From the NCBI GenBank assembly GCA_963745595.1, contig CAVUYB010000008.1:113391-177390 (forward strand): a stretch of 64,000 bases of DNA, given 5' to 3'. Below the pieces are notes generated by a model. It made no database searches and was not told the DNA's origin. It saw only the letters and a program-made list of their open reading frames with translations. Below are positions 53,251-62,825 of this stretch, piece by piece. Both the position numbers and the translations under genes were made by a program. This DNA is from DASZUK01 sp963745595. Lineage in GTDB: Bacteria > Actinomycetota > Acidimicrobiia > Acidimicrobiales > RAAP-2. Positions within the stretch are counted from its first letter, which is position 1. Every line of letters begins with the position of its first letter.

Positions 53251-55865
53251 CGACCAAGGGCCGACCGACGGCCTCCCGTTCAACGTCGAAGAGCAAGGCG
53301 TCGTCGCGCTCGGGCTCCCGGACGGCGTCGAGGTCGAAGGCGCCGGCGTCGAAGGGGAGGGCATCGCACGCGGCCAGCCGGTCCGGCGGGCGATCGGGCG
53401 GGCGGGCTACGGCGAGCCGGTCGGCGGAGAGCGGCCTCTTCAGCGACCACGCGGCCGACCTGTGGGCGATCGGGCTGGCGACGCTGGGCATCCTGCTGGC
53501 GCTGGCGCTCTACGGCGACGCCGCGGGGACGGTCGGCCACGGGGTCGACGTGGCGCTCGGCGCGGTCGTCGGGTGGATCCGCTTCCTCCTGCCGCCGATC
53601 TGCGTCGTCGTCGGCGTCGTGATCATCGTCGGACGACACCGGCCGGAGCCGGTGCGGACGTGGATCGGCGTGGTCCTCGGGCTGCTGGCCGCGTGCGGGC
53701 TGGCCGAGCTGGCCGGCGGTTCGCCGAAGGCGGACGCGACGAACCGGGCGTTGAGCGACGCGGGGGGATGGCTCGGGGTGGCGGTCGGGCGGCCACTGGC
53801 GTCGGGGGTCGGTACGGCCGGCGCGGTCGTGATCCTGGTGGCGGTGGCGTTCGTCGGGATCGTGCTGTCGACGGGCGTCTCGCTCGGCGCGCTCGGCCGC
53901 GGGCTGGCGGCGGCGGTGGCGGCGGTCGGCCGGACGTTCGGCTCGTGGTGGGCCGGCGGGCGGATCGACCGCGACGCGGTGCTCGACGAGCCGGTCGGCG
54001 ACGCGGCGCCGATCACGGTCCCGGTGGCGGGCCCGCCGCCGGTGCTGCCGCCGTCGGTGCTGGACGACCCGCGGCCGCTGGACGAGACGGACACCGGCGA
54101 GGTCCCGACGGTCGATCCGGACGAGCCGCCGCTGACCGAGCCGGAGCCACTCCCCGTGGCGTCGAAGCGACGGGGCGCCGACGACGTCGTCCCGGCGGTG
54201 GCCGGCCCGGAGGCACCGGTGGCGGTAACGGGGGCGTGGCAGCTGCCGCCGATGAAGATCTTGAGCCGGTCGAAGGAGCAGCGACAGGATCTGCGCCTGC
54301 TCGACCAGGCAGGGGAGTCGCTCGTGTCCGCGTTGTCGGCCCACGGCGTCGAGACGCGGTTGGTCGGCCGGACGGTCGGGCCGACGGTGACGCGGTTCGA
54401 GCTGGAGCTCGGCCCGGGGGTGAAGGTGGCCCGGGTGACGAGCCTGTCGAAGGACATCGCGTACGCGATGGCGTCGCCGGACGTCCGCATCCTGGCGCCG
54501 ATCCCCGGCAAGTCGGCGATCGGCGTCGAGGTGCCGAACCGCCAGCGGCAGCTCGTCTCGCTCGGCGACATCCTGACGTCCGACGAGGCGCACCAGGCGA
54601 CGCACCCGCTCGAGGTGGCGCTCGGCCGGGACATCGCCGGGCGGGCGGTCCTGGTCAACCTGGCGCAGATGCCGCACGTCCTCATCTCGGGAGCGACCGG
54701 CGCGGGCAAGTCGTCGTGCATCAACTCGCTGATCACGTCGATCCTCATGCGGGCGACGCCGGACCAGGTGCGGATGATCCTGGTCGACCCGAAGCGGGTC
54801 GAGCTCGGCCAGTACAACGACCTGCCGCACCTGCTGACGCCGGTCGTCGTCGACCCGAAGAAGGCGGCGAACGCGCTGTCGTGGGCGGTCAAGGAGATGG
54901 AGCGCCGCTACGACCTGCTGGCGGAGTACGGGATGCGCGACATCACCGGCTACAACGAGGCGTTCGACCGCGGCGACCTCGGCCCGCTCGGCGGCCCGTC
55001 GGCGGCCGCCCAGGTGGCGGCGATTGCGGCCAAGGTCAGGGCGCAGCGGGCGAACGCCGAAGCAGAAGGGGAGAAGGGTCCGTACGACGTCGAGTCGGCG
55101 GCCGGCGAGGTCGCCCCGGTACCCGACGACGACGCCGCGGCCGACGAGGGGTCGCCCGACGACGACGGCGTCGCATCCGACGAACAGCGACCGGAGCGGC
55201 TGCCGTTCGTCCTGGTCGTCGTCGACGAGCTCAACGACCTGATGATGGTGGCGGCCCGGGACGTCGAGGAGTCGGTCGTCCGGATCGCCCAGATGGCCCG
55301 GGCGGTCGGGATCCACCTGGTGCTGGCCACGCAGCGGCCGTCGGTCGACGTGATCACCGGCGTCATCAAGGCGAACGTCCCGAGCCGGATGGCGTTCTCG
55401 GTGTCGTCGCTGGCCGACAGCCGGGTCATCCTCGACCAGCCGGGGGCGGAGCGGCTGATCGGCAAGGGCGACATGCTCGTGCTGACCGCGTCGTCGAACA
55501 TCCCCCGCCGGCTCCAGGGGCCGTGGGTCTCCGAGGACGAGGTCCGCCAGGTCGTGGCGTTCTGGCGCCGGCAGGGCCGGACGCCGGAGCCGGTCGTCGG
55601 CATCCAGGGCGTCGACGGCGGGAACGGGAGTAGCCTTTCCGGCGATGACGACGACGACGAGCTGCTGTCGACGGCCATGGAACTGGTCGTCCGCTCCCAG
55701 CTGGGGTCGACGTCGATGCTGCAGCGCAAGCTGCGCGTCGGTTTCGCCCGGGCCGGTCGGCTGATGGACCTGCTCGAACAGCGCGGCATCGTCGGCCCGT
55801 CGGAGGGTTCGAAGGCCCGCGCCGTCCTCATGACGCCCGAGGAGCTGGACAGCCGCCCCGGCTAG
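53244..55865 (+). CDS. ftsK: DNA translocase FtsK
   Basis: Septum-anchored motor that pumps DNA and activates Xer recombination. Of 873 residues, the first 60 are Ser/Lys/Arg-rich, then about four membrane segments (70-230), a Pro/Asp-rich linker and the motor. The motor has SRSKEQRQDLRLLDQAG, Walker A SGATGAGKSSCINS, DPKRVELGQYNDLPHLLTPV and Walker B FVLVVVDELNDLM. The gamma winged helix (STSMLQRKLRVGFARAGRLMD, split by eye) ends it. Between GYNEAFDRG and RLPFVLVVVDEL is an acidic insert of about 75 residues, longer than in the family. Confidence 0.95.
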   Translation: MVTTKGRPTASRSTSKSKASSRSGSRTASRSKAPASKGRASHAASRSGGRSGGRATASRSAESGLFSDHAADLWAIGLATLGILLALALYGDAAGTVGHGVDVALGAVVGWIRFLLPPICVVVGVVIIVGRHRPEPVRTWIGVVLGLLAACGLAELAGGSPKADATNRALSDAGGWLGVAVGRPLASGVGTAGAVVILVAVAFVGIVLSTGVSLGALGRGLAAAVAAVGRTFGSWWAGGRIDRDAVLDEPVGDAAPITVPVAGPPPVLPPSVLDDPRPLDETDTGEVPTVDPDEPPLTEPEPLPVASKRRGADDVVPAVAGPEAPVAVTGAWQLPPMKILSRSKEQRQDLRLLDQAGESLVSALSAHGVETRLVGRTVGPTVTRFELELGPGVKVARVTSLSKDIAYAMASPDVRILAPIPGKSAIGVEVPNRQRQLVSLGDILTSDEAHQATHPLEVALGRDIAGRAVLVNLAQMPHVLISGATGAGKSSCINSLITSILMRATPDQVRMILVDPKRVELGQYNDLPHLLTPVVVDPKKAANALSWAVKEMERRYDLLAEYGMRDITGYNEAFDRGDLGPLGGPSAAAQVAAIAAKVRAQRANAEAEGEKGPYDVESAAGEVAPVPDDDAAADEGSPDDDGVASDEQRPERLPFVLVVVDELNDLMMVAARDVEESVVRIAQMARAVGIHLVLATQRPSVDVITGVIKANVPSRMAFSVSSLADSRVILDQPGAERLIGKGDMLVLTASSNIPRRLQGPWVSEDEVRQVVAFWRRQGRTPEPVVGIQGVDGGNGSSLSGDDDDDELLSTAMELVVRSQLGSTSMLQRKLRVGFARAGRLMDLLEQRGIVGPSEGSKARAVLMTPEELDSRPG

Positions 55866-55890
55866 GCGCCGGGGAACGAGCACGACGGCG

Positions 55891-57325
55891 ATGGTCACCC
55901 GTTTGCCTCCTGCCGCGCCTGGACCGTCCGTCGCCGAACGGGCGCCGGAGCCGGCCGCCAGCGGACCGCTGACGCGGGCGCAGATCCAGGCCGCCCGGGC
56001 CGGTGGTCGGCGGGGTCGCGGCGCCGCCGACCGCAGTGATGCCGTCGGGGACGGTAACGGAGCCGATCGGGAACGGGCGCGACGGGCTCGTCGGGCCACC
56101 CGTCGGCGCCGGCTGGTGACGACGGGCGCGGTCCTGGTCCTGCTGGCGGCGGCGATCACGTTCGTCGCCGTACGGAGCGGGCGGCCGCCGACGGTCGAGC
56201 ACCCGATGGCGACGGTGGCGACGGACATGCCGACGATGGCGGCGCTCCCGGCGGCGACGGTCAGCCTGCCGTGGCCGGCCGGGGTGCAGTCGGCGGTCTC
56301 GATCCCCGCGGTCGGCTACACGGCCAACTCCGGCCCGCAGCACCCGGTGCCGATCGCCAGCATGACGAAGATCATGACGGCGTACGTCGTGCTGCACGAC
56401 CACCCGCTGACGCCCGGCGACGACGGCCCGGCCATCACGATCTCGGCCGACGACGCGTCGAACTACTCGACAGACCTCGGGACCGACCAGGCGAGCGTGC
56501 CGCTCGTGGCCGGCGAGGTGATGACGGAGCGGCAGATGCTCGGGGCGATGCTCGTCCACTCGGCCAACGACCTCGCCGTACTCGTTGGCGTCCTGGGATG
56601 CCGGTTCGCTGGCCGCGTTCGTGGCGAAGATGAACGCGGCCGCGGCGTCGCTGGACATGACGCAGACGCACTACGCGGACGCCAGCGGCTACACACCGCA
56701 GTCGGTGTCGACGCCGGCCGACCTGCTCAAGGTGGCGGCGGCGGACATGACGAACCCGACATTCGCGGTCATGGTCGCCCAGTCGTCGGCGCCGTTGCCG
56801 ACAGGAGCGACGGTGTACACGTACACGCCGCTGCTGGCCAGCTCCGGCGGCGTGCCGGGGGTGGTCGGCGTCAAGTCCGGGTTCACGAGCGCGGCCGGCG
56901 GCGGCGACATCCTCGCCTACCAGGCGTCGGCCGGTGGCCAGTCGTTCACCGCGCTCGCCGCGGTGACGTCGATGCAGGGACCGACAGTGCTCGACGCGGC
57001 CGGCCGGGCCGACCTGGCCGTCGCCCAGGCCGCGGCCGCCCACGTCGGGGCGGTCTCGCTCCCGGCGGCCGGGACGCCCGTCGGATCGGCGACGGTCGCC
57101 GGCCACGCGGTGCCGATCGCCATGACCGCGTCCGGCTCGGTACTGGTGTGGCCGGGCGGGAAGATCGACGAGACGATGGTCGTCAGTCACCGGCCGGCCG
57201 GGGGCGACCAGGCCGGTACGCCGGTTGGCACGGTCCACGTCCGGGTCGGCACCCAGGACGTCGCCGTGCCGGTGCAGACGGCCGGCCGGTTGCCGGTCGT
57301 CACGGTCGAGCACCATCTCTTCTGA
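55891..57325 (+). CDS. D-alanyl-D-alanine carboxypeptidase (DacA-like), frameshifted
   Basis: Membrane-anchored penicillin-binding protein that trims peptidoglycan stem peptides. The N-terminal cytosolic Arg-rich part and one TM (TTGAVLVLLAAAITFVAVR) precede the serine-enzyme motifs SMTK and SAN (VHSANDLAVL). After that the frame changes: TTG at 56585 continues LASWDAGSLAAFVAKMN, then VKSG in place of KTG and a C-terminal beta domain. One extra base near 56584 explains the break; it is not in a homopolymer, so real inactivation is possible. Intact length about 478 residues. Confidence 0.83.
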
Positions 57326-57333
57326 CGGCAACC

Positions 57334-57348
57334 TATTCTGACCGGGTG
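57334..57348 (+). promoter_or_regulatory. Leaderless-type promoter of thrB
   Basis: TATTCT at 57334-57339, six bases, then the GTG at 57346. Confidence 0.5.
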
Positions 57349-58227
57349 CGCGCCCGGGCCCCTGCGTCGGCGGCGAACCTCGGTCCGGGCTTCGACGCCC
57401 TGGCGTTGGCCGTCGACCGCTACGTCGAAGTCGAGATCGAGCCGGCCGACCGGCTGACCGTCCGCAGCGAGGGCGAGGGCGCCGGCCTGGCCGACGATGC
57501 CACCCACCTGGCCGCCCGCGTCGCCGTCGACGTCGCCGGGCACGACCGGCTGGCCATCACCGTCCGCTCCCAGATCCCGGTGGCCCGGGGACTCGGCTCG
57601 TCGGCCGCACTGGCCGCCGCGGCCGCCGCGGCGGCCGGTGCCGCGGACCCGCTGGCCGTCGCGGCCCGGGTCGACGGCCACCCGGAGAACGCGGCCGCGT
57701 CCGTCGTCGGTGGCCTCGTCGCCGCCGGGACGGTCGCCGGGACGCCGCGGGCGGCCCACCTCCCGCTGGACCCGTCGCTGGTCGCGGTCGTCATCGTCCC
57801 GGACCGGACGCTGCCGACCGCCGAGGCCCGCCAGGTCCTGCCGGACCAGGTCGACCGGCAGGACGCGGCGTTCAACCTCGGCCGGATGGGCCTGCTGCTG
57901 GCCGGCCTGGCCGACCGGCGGGTGCTCGTCCGCGAGGCGACGGAGGACCGGCTGCACCAGGACTACCGGAGCGCGCTGTTCCCGGAGGCGCCGGGCCTGC
58001 TGGCCGCGTTGGTCGACGGCGGCGCGCTGGCGGCCTGCTGGTCCGGGGCCGGACCATCGCTCCTGGGCTTCACGACGGCCGCCGATGCCCCGGCCGTCCG
58101 GGCGGCGGCCCGGGTGGCGATGGACGCGGCCGGCGTGCCCGGCCGGGTTCTCGTCCTCCGGCCGGACCTCGACGGTCTCGTGACCGGCGACGCGGCCCGC
58201 CTCCCACCCGTCGAGGACGACGAGTAG
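57346..58227 (+). CDS. thrB: Homoserine kinase
   Basis: Phosphorylates homoserine in threonine synthesis. The 293-residue GHMP kinase has APASAANLGPGFDALALAVD at the N-terminus, the ATP loop PVARGLGSSAA, HPENAAASVVGG and ACWSGAGPSLLGF near the C-terminus. The GTG start is supported by TATTCT six bases upstream. thrB usually sits with hom and thrC; here it is alone between a carboxypeptidase and miaB. Confidence 0.94.
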   Translation: MRARAPASAANLGPGFDALALAVDRYVEVEIEPADRLTVRSEGEGAGLADDATHLAARVAVDVAGHDRLAITVRSQIPVARGLGSSAALAAAAAAAAGAADPLAVAARVDGHPENAAASVVGGLVAAGTVAGTPRAAHLPLDPSLVAVVIVPDRTLPTAEARQVLPDQVDRQDAAFNLGRMGLLLAGLADRRVLVREATEDRLHQDYRSALFPEAPGLLAALVDGGALAACWSGAGPSLLGFTTAADAPAVRAAARVAMDAAGVPGRVLVLRPDLDGLVTGDAARLPPVEDDE

Positions 58228-58234
58228 CCAGTTC

Positions 58235-58249
58235 TAGACTGCCGGCGTG
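58235..58249 (+). promoter_or_regulatory. Leaderless-type promoter of miaB
   Basis: TAGACT at 58235-58240, six bases, then the GTG at 58247. It overlaps nothing coding: thrB ends at 58227. Confidence 0.5.
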
Positions 58250-59638
58250 ACCCGCAAGTTCCTCATCCGCACCTTCGGGTGCCAGATGAACGAGCACGAC
58301 TCCGAGCGGCTGGCCGGCCTGCTGGCCGCGGACGGCATGGAGCCGACCACCGACCTGGACGAGGCCGACCTGGTGGTCCTCAACACCTGCTGCATCCGGG
58401 AGAACGCCGACAACAAGCTGTACGGCACCCTCGGCCACCTCAAATCGCTACGCGACGCCAAGCCGGGGCTGCAGATCGCCGTCGGCGGCTGCCTGGCCCA
58501 GAAGGACCGGGAGCTGGTCCGCCAGAAGGCCGGCCATGTCGACGTGGTCTTCGGCACCCACAACCTGGCCCGCGCTCCCGAGCTACTGCGCCGGGCGTCG
58601 GTAGAGGGCCCCATCGTCGAGATCATGGACGCCCCCGACCCGACCGCACCGCCAGACCACGCGCCGGCCCTTTCGGCCGTCCGGGAGCTGCCGTACGCGG
58701 CGTGGGTGACGATCCAGACCGGCTGCGACAACTCGTGCGCGTTCTGCATCGTCCCGTCCGTCCGCGGCGCCGAGGTCAGCCGGCCGCCGGAGGACATCGT
58801 CGCCGAGGTCGAGGCGCTGGCCCGGCGCGGCGTCGTCGAGGTCACGCTGCTCGGGCAGAACGTCAACTCGTACGGCCGCGACCTGACGAAGCGGCGGCCG
58901 CTCTTCGCCGACCTGCTCGCCGCGGTCGGTACGGTCGACGGCATCCGCCGGGTCCGGTTCACGAGCCCGCACCCGAAGGACCTCCGTCCGGAGACGATCG
59001 CCGCCATGGCGGACGTCGGCGCGGTCTGCGAGCAGCTCCACCTGCCGCTGCAGTCCGGCAGCGACCGGGTGCTCTCAGCGATGCGCCGTGGCTACACCGC
59101 CGAGCGGTACCTCGACCGGCTGCGGGCCGCCCGGGCCGCGGTGCCGGATCTGGCGGTGACGACGGACATCATCGTCGGCTTCCCGGGCGAAACGGACGGC
59201 GACTTCGACGAGACGCTCGCCGTCGTCGCCGAGGCCGGCTACGACAGTGCGTACACGTTCATCTTCTCGCCGCGGCCCGGCACGCGGGCGGCGGCCATGG
59301 AGGACCGGTACATCCCGCCGGACGTCGTCGCCGAACGGTTCGACCGGCTGTCCGCGGTCGTCGAGCGGTCCGCCCTCCGCCGCTACCAGGACCGCGTGGG
59401 CCGGACCGAGGAGGTGCTCGTCGAAGGGCCGAGCCGGCGGGACCCGACCGTGCGGACCGGCCGGACGCGGCAGGGCAAGCTCGTCCACTTCGCCCCGCCC
59501 GACGGCGGCGGGCCGGCGATCGGGTCGTTCGCCGAGGTCGAGGTGACCGGCGCGGCGCCGCACCACCTGACCGGCCGGTTCGGCCGGCTGACCGCGGCGC
59601 CGCGGCACCGGTCGCGGATCCCCGTCGCCGCCGGCTGA
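58247..59638 (+). CDS. miaB: tRNA-2-methylthio-N6-dimethylallyladenosine synthase
   Basis: Radical SAM methylthiotransferase acting on A37 of tRNAs. The 463-residue protein has the N-terminal UPF0004 domain with its auxiliary-cluster cysteines (RTFGCQMNEHDSE, LNTCCIRENADNK, VGGCLAQK), the radical SAM motif CDNSCAFC, LPLQSGSDRVLSAMRRGYT and a C-terminal TRAM domain. Normal length. miaA, which makes its substrate, follows 13 bases later. Confidence 0.96.
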   Translation: MTRKFLIRTFGCQMNEHDSERLAGLLAADGMEPTTDLDEADLVVLNTCCIRENADNKLYGTLGHLKSLRDAKPGLQIAVGGCLAQKDRELVRQKAGHVDVVFGTHNLARAPELLRRASVEGPIVEIMDAPDPTAPPDHAPALSAVRELPYAAWVTIQTGCDNSCAFCIVPSVRGAEVSRPPEDIVAEVEALARRGVVEVTLLGQNVNSYGRDLTKRRPLFADLLAAVGTVDGIRRVRFTSPHPKDLRPETIAAMADVGAVCEQLHLPLQSGSDRVLSAMRRGYTAERYLDRLRAARAAVPDLAVTTDIIVGFPGETDGDFDETLAVVAEAGYDSAYTFIFSPRPGTRAAAMEDRYIPPDVVAERFDRLSAVVERSALRRYQDRVGRTEEVLVEGPSRRDPTVRTGRTRQGKLVHFAPPDGGGPAIGSFAEVEVTGAAPHHLTGRFGRLTAAPRHRSRIPVAAG

Positions 59639-59651
59639 CGTCGACCCCCCG

Positions 59652-60575
59652 GTGACGGCCGGTCGAGCCCCCGACCGACGGCCGGTCGTCCTGCTCGGGA
59701 CGACCGCGTCCGGCAAGTCCGACGTCGCCATGGCGGTCGCCCGCCGGCGCGGCGACGTCGAGCTCGTCTGCATCGACTCGATGACGGTCTACCGCGGCAT
59801 GGACATCGGCACGGCCAAGCCGTCGGCGGCCGCCCGGGCCGAGGTGCCGCACCACCTCCTCGACCTCGTCGACCCGTCGGGCGAGTTCACGGTGGCCGAG
59901 TTCCAGGCGGCCGCCCGGGCCACGCTGGCCGACATCGACGAGCGGGGCCAGCGGGCCGTTCTCGTCGGCGGCACCGGTCTCTACCTGCGCTCGGTCGTCG
60001 ACGACCTCGACCTCCCCGGTCGCTGGCCGGCGGTCGCGGCCGAGCTCGAACGGGAGGCCGACGAGCCCGGCGGCATCGCCGCCCTCCACGCCCGGTTGGC
60101 CGTCCTCGACCCGCTCGCCGCGTCGCGGACGACGACGTCGAACCGGCGCCGCATCGTCCGGGCGCTCGAGGTGACGATCGGCGCCGGTCGGCCGTTCTCG
60201 TCGTTCGGCCCCGGCCTGACCGCGTACCCGCCGACCCGGTTCACGCTGCTCGGCCTCCCGTACCGGCCGGACGACGGCGACCGGCGGATCGCCGAGCGGT
60301 TCGCGGCCTGGATGGACGACGGGTTCCTCGACGAGGTCCGCGCCCTGGCCGCCCGGCCGGGCGGGCTCTCCCGCACCGCCCGGCAGGCCCTCGGCTACCG
60401 CGAGCTGCTCGCCCACGTCGAGCGCGGCGTGCCGCTCGACGACTGCGTCGCCGAGGCCGTCCGGCGGACCCGCCAGTTCGCCCGCCGGCAGTGGGCCTGG
60501 TTCCGCCGCGACCCCCGCATCCGCTGGCTCGACGGCGCCGACCCGGTCGCCGCGGTCGCCGCCGCCGTCGGGTAG
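59652..60575 (+). CDS. miaA: tRNA dimethylallyltransferase
   Basis: Transfers a dimethylallyl group to A37 of tRNA, before MiaB. The 307-residue protein has the P-loop GTTASGKSDVA, the signature DSMTVYRGMDIGTAKPS, HHLLDLVDPSGEFTVAEF, VGGTGLYLRSV and the tRNA-contact segment RQFARRQWAWFRRD. GTG start at 59652. The miaB-miaA-dapF-hflX order is conserved in actinobacteria. Confidence 0.96.
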   Translation: MTAGRAPDRRPVVLLGTTASGKSDVAMAVARRRGDVELVCIDSMTVYRGMDIGTAKPSAAARAEVPHHLLDLVDPSGEFTVAEFQAAARATLADIDERGQRAVLVGGTGLYLRSVVDDLDLPGRWPAVAAELEREADEPGGIAALHARLAVLDPLAASRTTTSNRRRIVRALEVTIGAGRPFSSFGPGLTAYPPTRFTLLGLPYRPDDGDRRIAERFAAWMDDGFLDEVRALAARPGGLSRTARQALGYRELLAHVERGVPLDDCVAEAVRRTRQFARRQWAWFRRDPRIRWLDGADPVAAVAAAVG

Positions 60576-60616
60576 TGGGTGCACAGGTATTGGGTGCACA
60601 GCTATTGGGTGCACGG
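60576..60616 (+). repeat. Three 15-bp tandem repeats before dapF
   Basis: TGGGTGCACAG, TGGGTGCACAG, TGGGTGCACGG recur at 15-base intervals, joined by GTAT and CTAT. Each holds the 6-bp palindrome GTGCAC. They fill the miaA-dapF gap, so they may be regulatory or simple slippage products. Confidence 0.85.
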
Positions 60617-60639
60617 GCCGCGGCACCGGGCGCGAGACT

Positions 60640-61503
60640 GTGGTGGTGCAGTTCTCGAAGCACGAAGGTGCTGGCAACGACTTCCTCGTCCTGGTCGACG
60701 TGGAGGATCGCGTCCACCTGACCGCCGCCCAGGTCCGGGCGCTGTGCGACCGCCGGCGGGGCGTCGGCGCGGACGGCGTGATCCGGGTCGGCCCGAGCGG
60801 CGTCGGCCACGGTCGGTCGAGCACGGACGTCTGGATGGAGCTCCACAACGCCGACGGCAGTGAGGCCGAGATGAGCGGCAACGGCATCCGCTGCCTGGCC
60901 CAGGCCGCGGTCGACGCCGGCCTCGTGACGCCGCCGCGCTTCACCGTCGCCACCGCGGCCGGCATCCGCACGGTCGACTACCGGCCCGGCGACCGCCCGG
61001 GTGAGGCGTGGGCGAGCACGGCGATGGGCCCGGCCCGGCTCGGTCCGGAGGAACCATCGGGAGCCCCCGGCCACCGGGCCCGGCGGGTCGACGTCGGGAA
61101 CCCTCATCTCGTGCTCTTCGGCCTCGACGGCCCCGACGAGATCGACGTCGCGGCCGTCGGGGCCCGGCTGGAGGCCGAGACGCCCGGTGGCGTCAACGTC
61201 GAGTTCATCGCCCTCGGTCGTGGTCCCGACGAGCTGCGGTTCCGGGTCTGGGAGCGCGGCGTCGGCGAGACGCTGGCCTGCGGGACCGGCAGCGTCGCCG
61301 CGGCGGCGGCCGCCCGGAGCTGGGGGCTCGTCGGCGCCCGGGTGCTCGTGCACAACCCCGGCGGGACGCTCGAAGTCCGGCTCGGCCCCAACGAAGCCGA
61401 CAGCGCGATCCTCGCCGGCCCGGTCCGCCGGGTGGCCGATGTCACCGTCGACCCGGCCGTCCTGCCCGCTGACCGACGGGGCCCGGCCGCCGTCCCGGCG
61501 TGA
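60640..61503 (+). CDS. dapF: Diaminopimelate epimerase
   Basis: Interconverts LL- and meso-diaminopimelate through two catalytic cysteines. The 287-residue protein has KHEGAGNDFLVL, the first cysteine in SGNGIRCLAQA, VDVGNPHLVLF and the second in ETLACGTGSVAAAAA. Three consecutive GTG codons begin the frame (60640-60648); the first is chosen, but any could be used. No conventional ribosome-binding site is present. Confidence 0.95.
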   Translation: MVVQFSKHEGAGNDFLVLVDVEDRVHLTAAQVRALCDRRRGVGADGVIRVGPSGVGHGRSSTDVWMELHNADGSEAEMSGNGIRCLAQAAVDAGLVTPPRFTVATAAGIRTVDYRPGDRPGEAWASTAMGPARLGPEEPSGAPGHRARRVDVGNPHLVLFGLDGPDEIDVAAVGARLEAETPGGVNVEFIALGRGPDELRFRVWERGVGETLACGTGSVAAAAAARSWGLVGARVLVHNPGGTLEVRLGPNEADSAILAGPVRRVADVTVDPAVLPADRRGPAAVPA

Positions 61504-61539
61504 CGGCTTGACCGCCCCATCGATCGTTCGCCGACCCGC

Positions 61540-62825
61540 ATGACCGTCAATCTGCCCGGCACGCTGATCACCCGGGAGTTCCGGGAGCGGATCATCCTCG
61601 TCGGCGTCGTCCTGCCCGGCACCGACCCGACCGCCGTCGACGGCTACCTCGACGAGCTGACCGAGCTCGTCGACACCGCCGGCGCCGACGTCGTCGCCCG
61701 GATCGTCCAGCGCCGTGACCATCCGGACCCGGCGACGTTCATCGGCCGCGGCAAGGCCCACGAGCTGGCCGAGCTGGCCGAGAAGGTCGACGCCGACACG
61801 GTTGTCTTCGACGAGGAGCTGAGCCCGGCCCAGCAGCGGAACCTGGAGAAGCTGCTCGGCCGGACCGCCATCGACCGGACCGCGGTGATCCTCGACATCT
61901 TCGCCCAGAACGCTCGCAGCCCCGAGGGCAAGGCCCAGGTCGAGCTGGCCCTCCTCCGGTACCGGTTGCCGCGGCTGCGCGGCCGCGGCGGGTCGCTCAG
62001 CCAGCAGGCCGGTGGCATCGGCACCCGCGGTCCCGGCGAGACCCAGCTCGAGGTCGACCGCCGCCGCCTCGTCCGCCGGATGCACCGCCTCGAGGCCGAC
62101 CTCCGGTCGGTCGAGCGGACGCGCACGCTGCAGCGCCGGTCCCGCCAGCGCGGCCGCCACCGGGAGCTCGCCCTCGTCGGCTACACGAACGCCGGCAAGT
62201 CGACGCTGCTCAACCGGCTGACCGATGCCGGCGTCCCGGCCGAGAACCGCCTGTTCGTCACCCTCGACCGCGGACGCGGCAGCTCGCGCTGCCCGGCGGC
62301 GAGACCGTCCTCGTCACCGATACCGTCGGCTTCGTCCGCAAACTGCCGCACGAGCTCGTCGAGGCGTTCCGCTCCACCCTCGACGCGGTCCACCTCGCCG
62401 ACCTCGTCGTCCACGTCGTCGACGGCTCCGCCGCCGATCCCGACGCCCAGGTCGACGCCGTCCAGGCCGTCATGGAGGAGATCGGCGCCAGCGACGTGCC
62501 CGAGCTCGTCGTCGTCAACAAGGCCGACCGTGCTCCCGACGACGCCAAGCGGGTCGCCGCGGCCACCGAGGGGTCCGTCCTCGTCTCCGCCCGCACCGGC
62601 CAGGGCATCGACGACCTCCTCCGGGCGATCGGCGACCGGCTGCGGGCCGCCGATCGAGTGGTCGAGCTCGTCATCCCGTGGGCCCGTGGTGACGTCCTCG
62701 CCGCGGTCCACCGCGAGGGCGAGGTCGTCGGCCAGGAGACCGGCGACGACGCCGCCCGGATCCACGTCGTCCTCGACGACGCCGGCCGAGCCCGGTTCCG
62801 CGAGTACATGGTCGCGACCGCATGA
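61540..62825 (+). CDS. hflX: GTPase HflX, frameshifted in the G domain
   Basis: Ribosome-binding GTPase that splits stalled 70S ribosomes. The N-terminal domain (RDHPDPATFIGRGKAHELAE, split motif), SPEGKAQVELALLRYRLPRL, GIGTRGPGETQLEVDRR and the G1 loop VGYTNAGKSTLLNRL lie in one frame. DTVGFVRKLPHELVEAFRST, NKAD and the C-terminus lie in another. One C missing from GACCG at 62266-62270 restores TLDPRTRQLALPGGE. Intact length about 428 residues. Its ATG at 61540 follows dapF by 36 bases; the end overlaps the aminotransferase start. Confidence 0.92.
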
